Assembly: GCA_023476565.1 (NCBI GenBank)
Contig: JAMCVZ010000062.1
Span: 1-49,666, forward strand
Reading direction: 5' to 3'
DNA: 49,666 nt
From: Nitrospirota bacterium
GTDB taxonomy: Bacteria; Nitrospirota; Thermodesulfovibrionia; Thermodesulfovibrionales; Dissulfurispiraceae
The notes under the pieces were generated by a model. The model saw nothing but the letters and a program-made list of their open reading frames with translations. It was not told the DNA's origin and made no database searches. The translations under genes and the position numbers were made by a program. Shown piece by piece: positions 24,158 to 32,546 of the stretch. How positions within the stretch are numbered: position 1 is the first letter of the stretch; the number at the start of each line of letters is the position of its first letter.

Positions 24158-26308
24158 CTACGGAGCTTTTCGCGCCCCGGCCTCTTTCATCGAGAGGGAA
24201 ATTCTCCTTCGCTCCAGGTCCACTGCAAGCACCGTGACCATAACCTTCTGATGGACTTTCACCGCGTCGGCCGGGGTTTTTACAAAGCGGTCCGACAGCT
24301 CGCTTATATGCACCAGGCCGTCCTGATGCACGCCTATATCCACAAAGGCGCCGAAAGCCGTGATATTGGTGACAATCCCCGGCACCTTCATCCCCGGCTT
24401 TACATCCTCGATCTTCCCGAGGCCTTCGGCAAACCCGAAGGCCTCGAACTGCTCGCGCGGATCGCGGCCGGGCTTCGACAACTCGGACATGATATCGTTC
24501 AGCGTGGGAATGCCAACCCTGCCGGTCACATATTTCGAGAGGTCGATATTTCTCCTCAGCTCCCCATTGCGCATCAAATCCGGCGCCGAGCACCCCATAT
24601 TCCGGGCCATGGCATCGACAACAGGATAACTTTCAGGATGTACGGCGCTGGAGTCAAGGGGATTTTCACCGTCTCTGATGCGGAGGAACCCCGCTGCCTG
24701 CTCAAAAGCCTTCGGCCCGAGGCGGGGCACCTTCCTGAGGTCTTCCCTTGAGTTGAACGGGCCATGCTCGTTCCTGTATGACACAATATTACCGGCAAGC
24801 TGCGGCCCCAGCCCCGAAACATAGGCGAGGAGCTGCTTGCTCGCGGTATTGACCTCGACCCCGACGCCGTTCACACAACTGACGACCACGTCATCCAGAC
24901 TGCGCTTCAACGCACCCTGGTCGACATCATGCTGGTACTGTCCGACACCGATGGATTTGGGTTCTATCTTCACCAGCTCAGCCAGGGGGTCCATGAGCCG
25001 CCTGCCTATGGACACGGCGCCGCGCACCGTTACATCATAATCCGGGAACTCCTCGCGGGCGATTTCCGAAGCAGAGTATATCGATGCCCCGCTCTCATTG
25101 ACCATTACGATGTGTATTGCTTTAGGGAGATCAAGCGCCCGGATAAAGGTCTCGGTCTCCCTTCCCGCTGTCCCGTTCCCTACAGCAATCGCCTCAACCG
25201 AGAAACGGCTGCACAAATCCTTTATTTTTGCGGCGGCCTCAGAACGGGCCTTTTCCGATTGATGGGGATAGATCGTATCGTTATGCACCAGCTTGCCCTG
25301 TTTATCTATGCATACCGTTTTGCAGCCGGTACGGAAACCGGGGTCCAGGGCAAGAATATTCTTCTGCCCGAGCGGCGGCGAGAGCAGGAGCTGGCGCAGG
25401 TTCCCGGCGAAGACCCTTATGGCTTCTTCATCGGCCCGCTCCTTTGCGGCAAGGCGCGTTTCGGTCTCCATGGACAAAGACAGGAGCCTTTTGTAACTAT
25501 CGTGGACCGCCATCCTGACCTGCTGAGAGGCCGGACCGTTGCCTTTTATAAAAAGCGCCTCCAGCGAACAAAGCGCCTCATCCCCGGGCGCAACCGCGCG
25601 CATTATGAGAAAGCCCTCGCCCTCTCCGCGCCTCATCGCCAGGATCCTGTGCGAGGGGGCTTTTGCAACAGGCTCCTCCCAATCAAAATAATCCTTGTAT
25701 TTGACGCCGCCGGCCTCTTTGCCCGAAACCACCTTTGATCTGAATACCCCCCTGGCGGAATAAAGGTCCCGCATTTTTGCGCGGGCAGTCCGGTCCTCAC
25801 TCACCCACTCCGCAATAATGTCGCGCGCGCCTGCAAGGGCCTCCTCGATTGTCTCAACGCCTTTTTCAGCATCCACAAGAGCGGCTGCTTCAGCCGCAGG
25901 GTCCATATCGTCCTGCGCAAAAATTCGTAAGGCAAGGGGTTCGAGCCCTTTTTCGCGCGCAATGGTCGCGCGGGTACGGCGCTTCGGACGGTAGGGCAGG
26001 TAAATATCCTCGAGCTCCGTCATGATCCCGGCCCCGGAAATCTTCTCTTTTAACTCATCCGTAAGCCGGCCGCGCTCTTCAAGGGACTTGAGAATAGCCT
26101 CACGCCGCTTATCCAGCTCCTCCAGTTGAACGAGCCGGTCGCGGACGGCCGTAATATTAAGCTCATCCAGGCTCCCGGTTGCTTCCTTCCTGTACCGGGC
26201 GATAAACGGCACTGTCGCCCCCCCGGCAAGGAGGGCGGCGGCAGCCCTGACCTGCTTCGCGGACACATGCAGTTCTCCTGCGATTTTCGAAATATGCAAT
26301 TCGTTCAT
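24158..26308 (-). CDS. tex: Tex-family S1 RNA-binding transcription accessory protein
   Basis: A 716-residue protein, near the usual 720-780. Order: N-terminal helical domain with VPFIARYRKEATGSLDE, the YqgF-like domain (ILALDPGFRTGCKT), helix-hairpin-helix region (YVSGLGPQLAGNIVSYRNEHG) and C-terminal S1 domain (VPGIVTNITAFGAFVDIG, HQDGLVHISELS). Tex binds nucleic acid and acts with RNA polymerase; its exact role is unsettled. The ATG at 26308 has GAGGAG just upstream. It stands apart from the sulfur genes. Confidence 0.95.
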   Translation of the reverse strand: MNELHISKIAGELHVSAKQVRAAAALLAGGATVPFIARYRKEATGSLDELNITAVRDRLVQLEELDKRREAILKSLEERGRLTDELKEKISGAGIMTELEDIYLPYRPKRRTRATIAREKGLEPLALRIFAQDDMDPAAEAAALVDAEKGVETIEEALAGARDIIAEWVSEDRTARAKMRDLYSARGVFRSKVVSGKEAGGVKYKDYFDWEEPVAKAPSHRILAMRRGEGEGFLIMRAVAPGDEALCSLEALFIKGNGPASQQVRMAVHDSYKRLLSLSMETETRLAAKERADEEAIRVFAGNLRQLLLSPPLGQKNILALDPGFRTGCKTVCIDKQGKLVHNDTIYPHQSEKARSEAAAKIKDLCSRFSVEAIAVGNGTAGRETETFIRALDLPKAIHIVMVNESGASIYSASEIAREEFPDYDVTVRGAVSIGRRLMDPLAELVKIEPKSIGVGQYQHDVDQGALKRSLDDVVVSCVNGVGVEVNTASKQLLAYVSGLGPQLAGNIVSYRNEHGPFNSREDLRKVPRLGPKAFEQAAGFLRIRDGENPLDSSAVHPESYPVVDAMARNMGCSAPDLMRNGELRRNIDLSKYVTGRVGIPTLNDIMSELSKPGRDPREQFEAFGFAEGLGKIEDVKPGMKVPGIVTNITAFGAFVDIGVHQDGLVHISELSDRFVKTPADAVKVHQKVMVTVLAVDLERRRISLSMKEAGARKAP

Positions 26309-26511
26309 GCTCTCCTCTTTTTTATAATCGACGCGAGTTACGCGCAAGCTCTTATGGCCACATGGTGTGGCCGGATTTTGGATACCGGGACTTCAGATTC
26401 GCAAACAGGGGATATAGCGACCTCCCCCGGCAAAAACTTGTATAGATTATCAGAAGGGAGAAAAGAGAGTAAAGCGGATTAAGATGTAGCACGTTCCCTG
26501 CGCGTTTGTTA

Positions 26512-26517
26512 TATAAT
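26512..26517 (+). promoter_or_regulatory. Perfect -10 box, candidate leaderless promoter
   Basis: TATAAT ends 8 bases before the ATG of the YedE gene, so transcription should start at or next to the start codon (26525). No ribosome site is visible before the ATG, in contrast to most genes in this window. The -35 region has no good match. Confidence 0.45.
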
Positions 26518-26524
26518 AGTGAAG

Positions 26525-27643
26525 ATGGCTGAGCAGCCCGGCTTTACCCACATCGTTTTTTTGAACCTTTTAATAGGTGTAATACTGGGGATCGTCTTTC
26601 ACCGGTCCGATTTCTGTATGGCGGGGATGTTCCGTGATATGTTCCTGTTCAAACAGACCTTCATGGTCAGGATCATCGTGCTGCAAGTTGTTGTTACCAT
26701 GATCCTGTTTCTCATTGCAAAAGACCTCAGGCTCATTCAGCTCTACCCGCCTCCAAACCTCTCTTTTGCATCTTCAGGCACCCTGATCGGCGGAGTGGTG
26801 TTCGGGATGGGAATGGTATTGGCAGGGGGATGCGTTATCGGGACCCTCTATAAAATGGGGGCCGGGAGCATTCCCAGCGTGATCGCATTCGGGGGTCTCA
26901 TCATCGGAAGCGGGCTCTATGCGGAATTACATCCCCTCTGGAAGCACATTACGGAGAAAACCGTCATCTCCAGGGCCATACTCCTGCCCCAGCTTCCAAA
27001 CGGCCGTTTTCTCCTGCCTGCCGTACTGTTCACAGCATCCCTGCTCATTCTCAGGTGGGTGCGTCTCGGGATGCTCTCACAGAGATCATATGCGGAGGGG
27101 TATATCCTTCACTGGAAAACGGCTGTTATCGTTTCTGTGCTGAACCTGGCGGTTTACATAAGCTCTGAAACGCCGCTAGCCGTCAGTACCGGGTACGCAA
27201 AGATGGCCGCGTACATAGAAAGGTTGCTCATGCCCGGACATTATGAAGCTTTATCGTTCTTTAAAAAAGCGTCCTTCTCCGTCCCCCATCCCGCAGGCAA
27301 CTCTATGATTGCCGGCGGGCCCGGCGCACAGGTCGACCATATCTTTATCACTGAAGTCACGCTCATTGCCGGGGTAGTCCTTGGGGCGTTCATATCCGCC
27401 GTCTCCTTGAAGGAATTCAAATGGAAAATCTGCAACTTCCCGCCTCCCCGGCAGGCCCTTTCCGTTCTATCCGGTGGCATATTACTTGCTTTAGGTTCAA
27501 GAATGGCAGGGGGGTGCAACGTAAAATTCATTATGAGCGGCCTTCCGCTGCTCTCTATCCAGGCCCTTCTCTTTCTGGCCGGCATATCAGCAGGCGCCTG
27601 GATGGGCACTCATCTGCTGAAGCAGTGGATTATCAAAAAATAA
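26525..27643 (+). CDS. YeeE/YedE-family sulfur-compound transporter, copy 1
   Basis: A 372-residue membrane protein with about ten hydrophobic segments. Conserved Cys motifs of the family are visible: SDFCMAGMFRD near residue 27, AGGCVIGTLYK near 100 and AGGCNVKFIMSG near 330. Characterised members take up thiosulfate by relaying it along membrane cysteines. A tusA-like gene follows 14 bases later, as in other thiosulfate-uptake pairs. Start: ATG at 26525; an in-frame GTG is 6 bases upstream. Together with TusA and the kinase/regulator pair it makes one plus-strand unit. Confidence 0.9.
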   Translation: MAEQPGFTHIVFLNLLIGVILGIVFHRSDFCMAGMFRDMFLFKQTFMVRIIVLQVVVTMILFLIAKDLRLIQLYPPPNLSFASSGTLIGGVVFGMGMVLAGGCVIGTLYKMGAGSIPSVIAFGGLIIGSGLYAELHPLWKHITEKTVISRAILLPQLPNGRFLLPAVLFTASLLILRWVRLGMLSQRSYAEGYILHWKTAVIVSVLNLAVYISSETPLAVSTGYAKMAAYIERLLMPGHYEALSFFKKASFSVPHPAGNSMIAGGPGAQVDHIFITEVTLIAGVVLGAFISAVSLKEFKWKICNFPPPRQALSVLSGGILLALGSRMAGGCNVKFIMSGLPLLSIQALLFLAGISAGAWMGTHLLKQWIIKK

Positions 27644-27657
27644 GAGGTGAGCTCAAG

Positions 27658-27918
27658 ATGCGCAACAAAACGATAAGTCTTGATATCATCGGACAGATGT
27701 GTCCCGCGTGCCTCCTCCTTGCCCTGAAAGAGATCAACCGGAACAAGGGCCTCCTCAGGAGCGGCAAGGCGAACCTGATCGTCAAGACCGACCACCGCGA
27801 CGCCACGAGAACGATACCGGGCGCAGCCTCAGCAATGGGATACGCGGTTTCCGTGGCAAAGAAGGAAACTCATTACGAGATTAAGATCGAGCAAAAAAAT
27901 GAAGACGAAAACACTTAA
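27658..27918 (+). CDS. TusA-family sulfur carrier with CPAC motif
   Basis: An 86-residue protein with the TusA/SirA fold: LDIIGQMCPACLLLALKEI near the N-terminus and a central DHRDATRTIPG stretch in the position of the usual DP-x-x-D-I loop. The sulfur-carrying Cys is the first of CPAC; the family motif is CPXP, so the second position carries an extra Cys in place of Pro, which could allow a disulfide or persulfide exchange inside the protein. Likely receives sulfur from the adjacent YedE transporter. The stop overlaps the kinase start by 20 bases. Confidence 0.87.
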   Translation: MRNKTISLDIIGQMCPACLLLALKEINRNKGLLRSGKANLIVKTDHRDATRTIPGAASAMGYAVSVAKKETHYEIKIEQKNEDENT

Positions 27919-29206
27919 AGGCAAGAGCCGCCGCCCGGACGGATACGAAAAAACGCTGAAGGAAAATAAGCTGCTCCATCAGTATATCCGCAAAAAGGTG
28001 AACCAGTTGCTGACGATTATGGGGACGAAGCCCCTGAACAGCAGGGGACTGCGCGACGAGGGCATCATTGCCATCGACCCCATCGGTATTATTTCGGAGT
28101 CGTTCGGACAGGTTCTTGAGCACCTGAAAGAGAGCAACAGGCAGTTGCGGATTGCAAGGGATCATCTTCAGGCTGTTTTTGATACTGCCGGCGTATGCAT
28201 ATCCATTGTCGACCGCGATCTGAAGATACTCAAATGCAATGAGAAACAAAAAGAGCTCCTTGCAAAAAACGCCTCCGGCATCATGGGCCGGCACTGCTAC
28301 AGGGTGTACTGCGGTATAGATTCGCCGCCCCTGAGTTGTCCTGCCATAGAGACGCTGGAAACAGGCCGTCCGGTCTTCATAAAGGAGATAACCAAAAAAG
28401 GGAAGGTCTTCCAGATCGTCACCTCCCCTCTCAAAAACGGAGACGGAACCGTCGAAGGGGTTATCGAGGTCTCCATGGACATAACCGAGAAAAAGAAGGC
28501 GGAGGACGCGATGCGCCATACGGAAAAGCTCGCCTCCATAGGGCAGCTTGCAGCGGGCATCGCACATGAATTGAATACGCCGCTGGGAAACATTATCGGG
28601 TATACCAAACTTGTCCTGCAGGACCAGGCAATCGCTCAAGAGCAGAAGACGAAATTGGAGGTTATCGCTGAACAGGCCAATGTAGGGAGCAAGATCATCA
28701 GGGGGCTTCTGGATTTCTCCCACCAGAAAAAACCCGTCCTGGAAAAATTCTCTCTTAACACATTGATCAGAAGGGTCGCGGACTCCCTGCAGGACACCTT
28801 TACAGCGGGCAATATAAGAATTATCAGGAGCCTGGAGCGCGTACCCTCTCTGCAGGCCGACCCAAACCAGATAGAACAGGTCATTTACAATATCATCATC
28901 AATGCCGTCCACGCCCTGGAGGGGCGGGACGGTATCATAAAAATAAAAAGCCGCACCATGAAAAATGAAGTGGAATTCTCGATACAGGATAACGGACCCG
29001 GCATACCGAAGGCGCATATCAACAGGATATTCGATCCGTTTTTCACGACAAAACCGGTGGGGAAAGGCACAGGGCTCGGACTGTCCATCTGCACCGGCAT
29101 AATACAGGAACACGGGGGCTCCATATACGTGGAGAGCGCGCCGGGCAAGGGGGCCACCTTTACGGTAAGGCTCCCCTATAAACCCAAAACGCTCTGCGGA
29201 GGGTAA
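27899..29206 (+). CDS. Cytoplasmic PAS-domain histidine kinase (locus 2)
   Basis: A 435-residue protein without membrane segments. Order: N-terminal helical region, a PAS domain (about residues 88-200) with a Cys cluster (CYRVYCGIDSPPLSCPA), HisKA with phospho-accepting His in AAGIAHELNTPLGN, and a HATPase domain (IINAVHALEG, QDNGPGIPKAH, GTGLGLS). The PAS cysteines are suited to sensing redox state, a metal or reactive sulfur. It overlaps the tusA end and precedes the response regulator by 5 bases; the target is probably the sigma-54 promoter at 30711. Confidence 0.92.
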   Translation: MKTKTLKGKSRRPDGYEKTLKENKLLHQYIRKKVNQLLTIMGTKPLNSRGLRDEGIIAIDPIGIISESFGQVLEHLKESNRQLRIARDHLQAVFDTAGVCISIVDRDLKILKCNEKQKELLAKNASGIMGRHCYRVYCGIDSPPLSCPAIETLETGRPVFIKEITKKGKVFQIVTSPLKNGDGTVEGVIEVSMDITEKKKAEDAMRHTEKLASIGQLAAGIAHELNTPLGNIIGYTKLVLQDQAIAQEQKTKLEVIAEQANVGSKIIRGLLDFSHQKKPVLEKFSLNTLIRRVADSLQDTFTAGNIRIIRSLERVPSLQADPNQIEQVIYNIIINAVHALEGRDGIIKIKSRTMKNEVEFSIQDNGPGIPKAHINRIFDPFFTTKPVGKGTGLGLSICTGIIQEHGGSIYVESAPGKGATFTVRLPYKPKTLCGG

Positions 29207-29211
29207 GCGTG

Positions 29212-30549
29212 ATGTTCGATATCCTGGTCATAGAGGACGACCGGAGAATGCGGTCCCTCCTGAAAGAGGTACTGACCCGTGAGGGGTACTCGGTGCTCAC
29301 CGCCGGCAACGGGGAAGAGGCCCTGGATATCCTGAAGAGGAGGCCCTTTGACCTGATGGTCACCGACCTTAAGATGCCCGAAATGGATGGACTTACCCTC
29401 TTGTCCAGGGCAAAGGAGCTCTATCCTGAAAGTCTGATCATCGTGATCACCGCCTACGGGACGGTCGAGTCGGCAATTCAGGCGATGAGGCTCGGCGCCT
29501 ACGATTACATACAAAAGCCCTTCGACCCCGAGGGCCTGCTCCTGGTAGTCAGGAAGGCGTTGGATTACCAGAGGCTTATAGAAGAAAACCGCAGGCTCTC
29601 CTCTGAACTGGAATCGTGCAGGTCGGAAGAGATCATCGGCTCCAGCCAGCGCATAAGGGAAGTAAAAGAGCTTATCGAAAAAATCGCACCGCTTGATACG
29701 ACGGCGATCATCGAGGGGGAGACCGGGACCGGAAAAGGTCTCGCCGCGAGAGCTATCCATAAACTGAGCAAAAGGGCGTCAAAAAAATTCCTGAGCATCA
29801 ATTGCGGCGCCTTGACGGAAACCCTTCTCGAATCGGAGCTCTTCGGGCATGAAAAAGGGGCCTTTACCGGCGCAATAAAAAGAAAGGAAGGCTTCTTCGA
29901 GGCAGCACACGGCGGGACCCTGTTCCTCGATGAAATAAACAACGCAGGCCAGAGCCTGCAGGTAAAATTGCTCAAGGTACTGGAAGAAGGGAGGATCATG
30001 CGTATCGGCTCGACCGAATCCGTACCGGTCGATGTCCGCATTATTGCCGCAAGCAATCTCCCCCTTGAGAAAGAGGTTGCCGCAGGAAGATTCAGGCAGG
30101 ACCTCTACTACAGGTTAAAGGTCGTTACCATCACCCTTCCCCCGCTCAGGGAGAGGCACGATGATATTCCCCTCCTTGCATATCATTTCCTCGCCCGGTC
30201 CGGTGAAAGGCTCGGGAAAGATATCCAGGGCTTTACGCCAAAGGCAATGGACGCGCTCATCACGTATGATTGGCCCGGCAATGTCAGGGAACTTGAGCAC
30301 GTCATCGAAAGGGCGGTAATCCTGGAGCTGAGCAAAAAGATCGGTTTGTCCTCCCTCCCAAAAGAGATCCTGAGCCGTTCCAAAGAGTCTATAGCGCCAA
30401 AGGGGATCATGAAACTGGAAGATATGGAACGTCAGCTCATACAGTCCGCATTAAGGCACTTTCACGGAAAAAAACATCTGGTTGCCCATGCGCTCGGCAT
30501 AGGCCAGGCCACCCTGTGGAGAAAGATCAAGAGATACGATCTTTCATGA
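29212..30549 (+). CDS. NtrC-type sigma-54 response regulator (locus 2)
   Basis: A 445-residue protein: receiver (phospho-Asp in FDLMVTDLKMPE), AAA+ domain with Walker A GETGTGKG, the sigma-54 contact loop GAFTGA and Walker B TLFLDEIN, then a Fis-type DNA-binding helix pair (HLVAHALGIGQATLWRKI). GGAGGG lies before the start; a GTG at 29209 is an alternative. Three inverted repeats TTTCA-N-TGAAA begin at its stop codon and lie 120-170 bases ahead of a sigma-54 promoter, the standard distance for activator sites, so it very likely drives the operon that follows. Confidence 0.94.
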   Translation: MFDILVIEDDRRMRSLLKEVLTREGYSVLTAGNGEEALDILKRRPFDLMVTDLKMPEMDGLTLLSRAKELYPESLIIVITAYGTVESAIQAMRLGAYDYIQKPFDPEGLLLVVRKALDYQRLIEENRRLSSELESCRSEEIIGSSQRIREVKELIEKIAPLDTTAIIEGETGTGKGLAARAIHKLSKRASKKFLSINCGALTETLLESELFGHEKGAFTGAIKRKEGFFEAAHGGTLFLDEINNAGQSLQVKLLKVLEEGRIMRIGSTESVPVDVRIIAASNLPLEKEVAAGRFRQDLYYRLKVVTITLPPLRERHDDIPLLAYHFLARSGERLGKDIQGFTPKAMDALITYDWPGNVRELEHVIERAVILELSKKIGLSSLPKEILSRSKESIAPKGIMKLEDMERQLIQSALRHFHGKKHLVAHALGIGQATLWRKIKRYDLS

Positions 30550-30586
30550 AATTTCTTTCATTCTGAAATATTCTTTCATTTTGAAA
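30542..30586 (+). promoter_or_regulatory. Three TTTCA/TGAAA dyads, candidate activator binding sites
   Basis: TTTCA-TGAAA (30542-30551), TTTCA-TTC-TGAAA (30556-30568) and TTTCA-TTT-TGAAA (30574-30586). The last two are direct copies 18 bases apart; the first overlaps the regulator's stop codon. They sit about 125-170 bases upstream of the sigma-54 promoter, as enhancer sites do. Confidence 0.7.
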
Positions 30587-30710
30587 TACGCCGCCCGTTC
30601 CCCTGCTATTCATGAATCAAAATCTCACGCCGTCGGCGGATAGCTCCAAAACGGCTTTCCCACCTGTCCGGGAAGACGAAAACTTCTCAGACAGCAACGC
30701 CCTCTCTCCA

Positions 30711-30726
30711 TGGTACGATTGTTGCT
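30711..30726 (+). promoter_or_regulatory. Sigma-54 promoter of the sulfur-relay operon
   Basis: TGGTACGATTGTTGCT matches TGGYACR-N4-TTGCW at every consensus position, with GG at 30712-30713 and GC at 30724-30725. The transcript would start near 30737, followed by AGGAGG and the ATG at 30757. Confidence 0.85.
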
Positions 30727-30756
30727 TTTCATCCTCAAAAATATCAGGAGGTGAAT

Positions 30757-30942
30757 ATGTCCGAAGGAGTAAGAGGAGGCCTTACCTTACCTTGGCTATG
30801 GGTCGCGGTCCTCATCGCTTACCTCGCTCTGGGATTCATGCTGCCCCCGCTCGATAAGCCGTTGAGAGAATTGAGCAAAGTGAAGGCGCAGACCGAGCAA
30901 AAAAGCGATCAGAGCGGGAAGAAGGACGAGATCGTATTCTGA
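30757..30942 (+). CDS. Small single-pass membrane protein leading the operon
   Basis: A 61-residue protein with one hydrophobic segment (about residues 9-29, LTLPWLWVAVLIAYLALGF) and a charged, Lys-rich C-terminal half. AGGAGG lies 5 bases before the ATG. It is the first gene after a perfect sigma-54 promoter, so it is certainly expressed if the promoter is. I do not recognise the family. It might anchor or assemble periplasmic partners such as the GGC-tailed protein encoded next. Confidence 0.75.
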   Translation: MSEGVRGGLTLPWLWVAVLIAYLALGFMLPPLDKPLRELSKVKAQTEQKSDQSGKKDEIVF

Positions 30943-31006
30943 TGGACGCGCAGGTCCGTATGCGCAAGACGCTTTTTATCGCTTATAAAACAAGGAGGGA
31001 GTAATA

Positions 31007-31489
31007 ATGGGTAAGAGAGCAAAGACGTTTTTATGCCTAGCGGGCATTTTCCTGGGTCTTTTTATCGTATCCGATAACGGCCTGAAGGGAACGGCCCGCC
31101 ACGGGTTGTTCAACGAGGTGGAAGCAGCGGAGGCCCAGTCTGCCAGATTTGAGTGGTTTCCCAACAGGCCGGGCATCACGAGGGCGCAGGTCGCATTGGG
31201 GCGGGCCGCAACCCTCAGGTTTGAATTTTCGACCAAGGGGCTCAATGTCTCCAGAGTGAAGGTGGGGATCCCCAAAAAGTTCGCTGACATGGGGATCATC
31301 ATCGACCCGAAGGAAGTTTCCGTCAAGGGAGACAAGGCCACGTCAACGGCGATTTTTGCGACACCGCCCGGCACCCCGCTGGGGAAATTCGATCTGGTAA
31401 TCGTTGCGGTTGATGCAAAGACTGGCAAGGAAATCGGAAGGGGTCTGATCCCCTTTATGCTGCTGCCGGCAGGCGTCGGCGGATGTTAG
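31007..31489 (+). CDS. Exported beta-sandwich protein ending Gly-Gly-Cys, candidate SoxY-like carrier
   Basis: A 160-residue protein with an N-terminal signal (about residues 1-42, with cleavage likely near VEAAEA) and a domain of about 110 residues with alternating strand-like segments (ATLRFEFSTKGLNVSRVKV, KATSTAIFATPPG, KFDLVIVAVDA). The last residues are LPAGVGGC, so the only Cys of the mature domain is the C-terminal residue after two glycines. SoxY copy 2 in this window also ends GGC. I infer a SoxY-like swinging-arm sulfur carrier, though overall sequence similarity to SoxY is not obvious and no SoxZ gene adjoins. GGAGGGAG precedes the ATG. The tandem rhodanese follows 26 bases later. 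Confidence 0.8.
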   Translation: MGKRAKTFLCLAGIFLGLFIVSDNGLKGTARHGLFNEVEAAEAQSARFEWFPNRPGITRAQVALGRAATLRFEFSTKGLNVSRVKVGIPKKFADMGIIIDPKEVSVKGDKATSTAIFATPPGTPLGKFDLVIVAVDAKTGKEIGRGLIPFMLLPAGVGGC

Positions 31490-31515
31490 AAACTAAATAC
31501 ACGGGGAGGTAGCAA

Positions 31516-32523
31516 ATGAAAAGGAGTACAAAAGTTGCGTTTTTAGTGGTCTTCGCTTGTGTGCTGTTTATTTGTTCATCGGTATTTGCCGAGATATTAA
31601 TGACCACGGATGACGTCCAGGGGATCATTGGAAAGCCCGATTGGGTGGTCCTCGACTGCCGCGTAAAGAAGAAATATGATGCAGGGCATATCCAGGGCGC
31701 AATTTCCCTCGGGGACTCCTGCAGAGTGATCTTGAGAGACGGCACCCAGAGGGCTTTGCCAGCAGACAGGCTGGAAAAAATTCTCGGCGGTGCTGGAATA
31801 AGCAACGACAAGCATGTAGTGGTCTACTCAGACGGGGATATTGTCCACGCCACCGTGGGGTACTGGATACTTGAGTACCTCGGCCATGATAAAACTCATT
31901 TCCTCAACGGCGGCATAGTGGCCTGGAAACAGGAAAACAAACCGATGTCCAAAGATGAGACAAAACTCTCTCCCGCGGTGTTTAAAGCCGCTGTTCAGCC
32001 GGGGAGAATAGCCACCACCGAAGAAATATTGAAAATCGCGACAGGCAAGATCAAAAATGTTCAGCTTATCGATTCACGGAGTGCAAAGGAACACACCGGG
32101 TACGATGTCCGTGCGTTGAGGGGCGGGTACATCCCCAACACCCTCATGAACCTCTCCCACGAACTGACCTTCGACAAGAAGACAGGGAAAATACTTCCCC
32201 CTGCCGTCCTCGGCACAGAGCGGTTCTTCGGGAAACTCGACAAAAACAAACGGACCGTCTCCTACTGCCAGACAGGATCGCGCTCAACCCTTACCTATCT
32301 TCAATTGAAACTGCTGGGCTTCAAAAACATCGCCAATTACGATGACTCCTGGATAGTGTACGGGAACCACTTCGCCCCCCCCTATCCTATTGCCGACGAA
32401 CAATGGATGAACCTCGAACCCATGCAGAAAGATCTCCCGAAAATGGAAAAAGAAATGGAAAAGCTGAAGAAAGAAGTGGAGGAATTGAAAACAGCGCTGG
32501 GGACAAAGAAAGAGCATCACTGA
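31516..32523 (+). CDS. Exported tandem-domain rhodanese sulfurtransferase
   Basis: A 335-residue protein with a Sec signal (residues 1-25) and two rhodanese domains. The first has VVLDCRVKKKYDAGHIQGA and a loop without Cys (VVYSDGDIV), so it is catalytically inactive as usual. The second has LIDSRSAKEHTG and the active loop CQTGSRS (Cys near residue 256), matching the thiosulfate:cyanide sulfurtransferase type. A C-terminal coiled coil of about 30 residues (MEKEMEKLKKEVEELK) suggests oligomerisation. It probably generates or moves periplasmic sulfane sulfur, with the adjacent GGC-tailed protein as acceptor. Confidence 0.92.
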   Translation: MKRSTKVAFLVVFACVLFICSSVFAEILMTTDDVQGIIGKPDWVVLDCRVKKKYDAGHIQGAISLGDSCRVILRDGTQRALPADRLEKILGGAGISNDKHVVVYSDGDIVHATVGYWILEYLGHDKTHFLNGGIVAWKQENKPMSKDETKLSPAVFKAAVQPGRIATTEEILKIATGKIKNVQLIDSRSAKEHTGYDVRALRGGYIPNTLMNLSHELTFDKKTGKILPPAVLGTERFFGKLDKNKRTVSYCQTGSRSTLTYLQLKLLGFKNIANYDDSWIVYGNHFAPPYPIADEQWMNLEPMQKDLPKMEKEMEKLKKEVEELKTALGTKKEHH

Positions 32524-32546
32524 AGTTTTCGGCAGGGATGATCGGC

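Noticed and set aside
26356-26372. Dyad GGCCACA-TGG-TGTGGCC between tex and the YedE gene
   Set aside because: It could be an operator, but no regulator or second copy supports it.
27881-29113. 410-codon open frame on the minus strand opposite the histidine kinase
   Set aside because: The plus-strand frame has a full PAS-HisKA-HATPase protein; the antisense frame resembles nothing and arises from codon bias.
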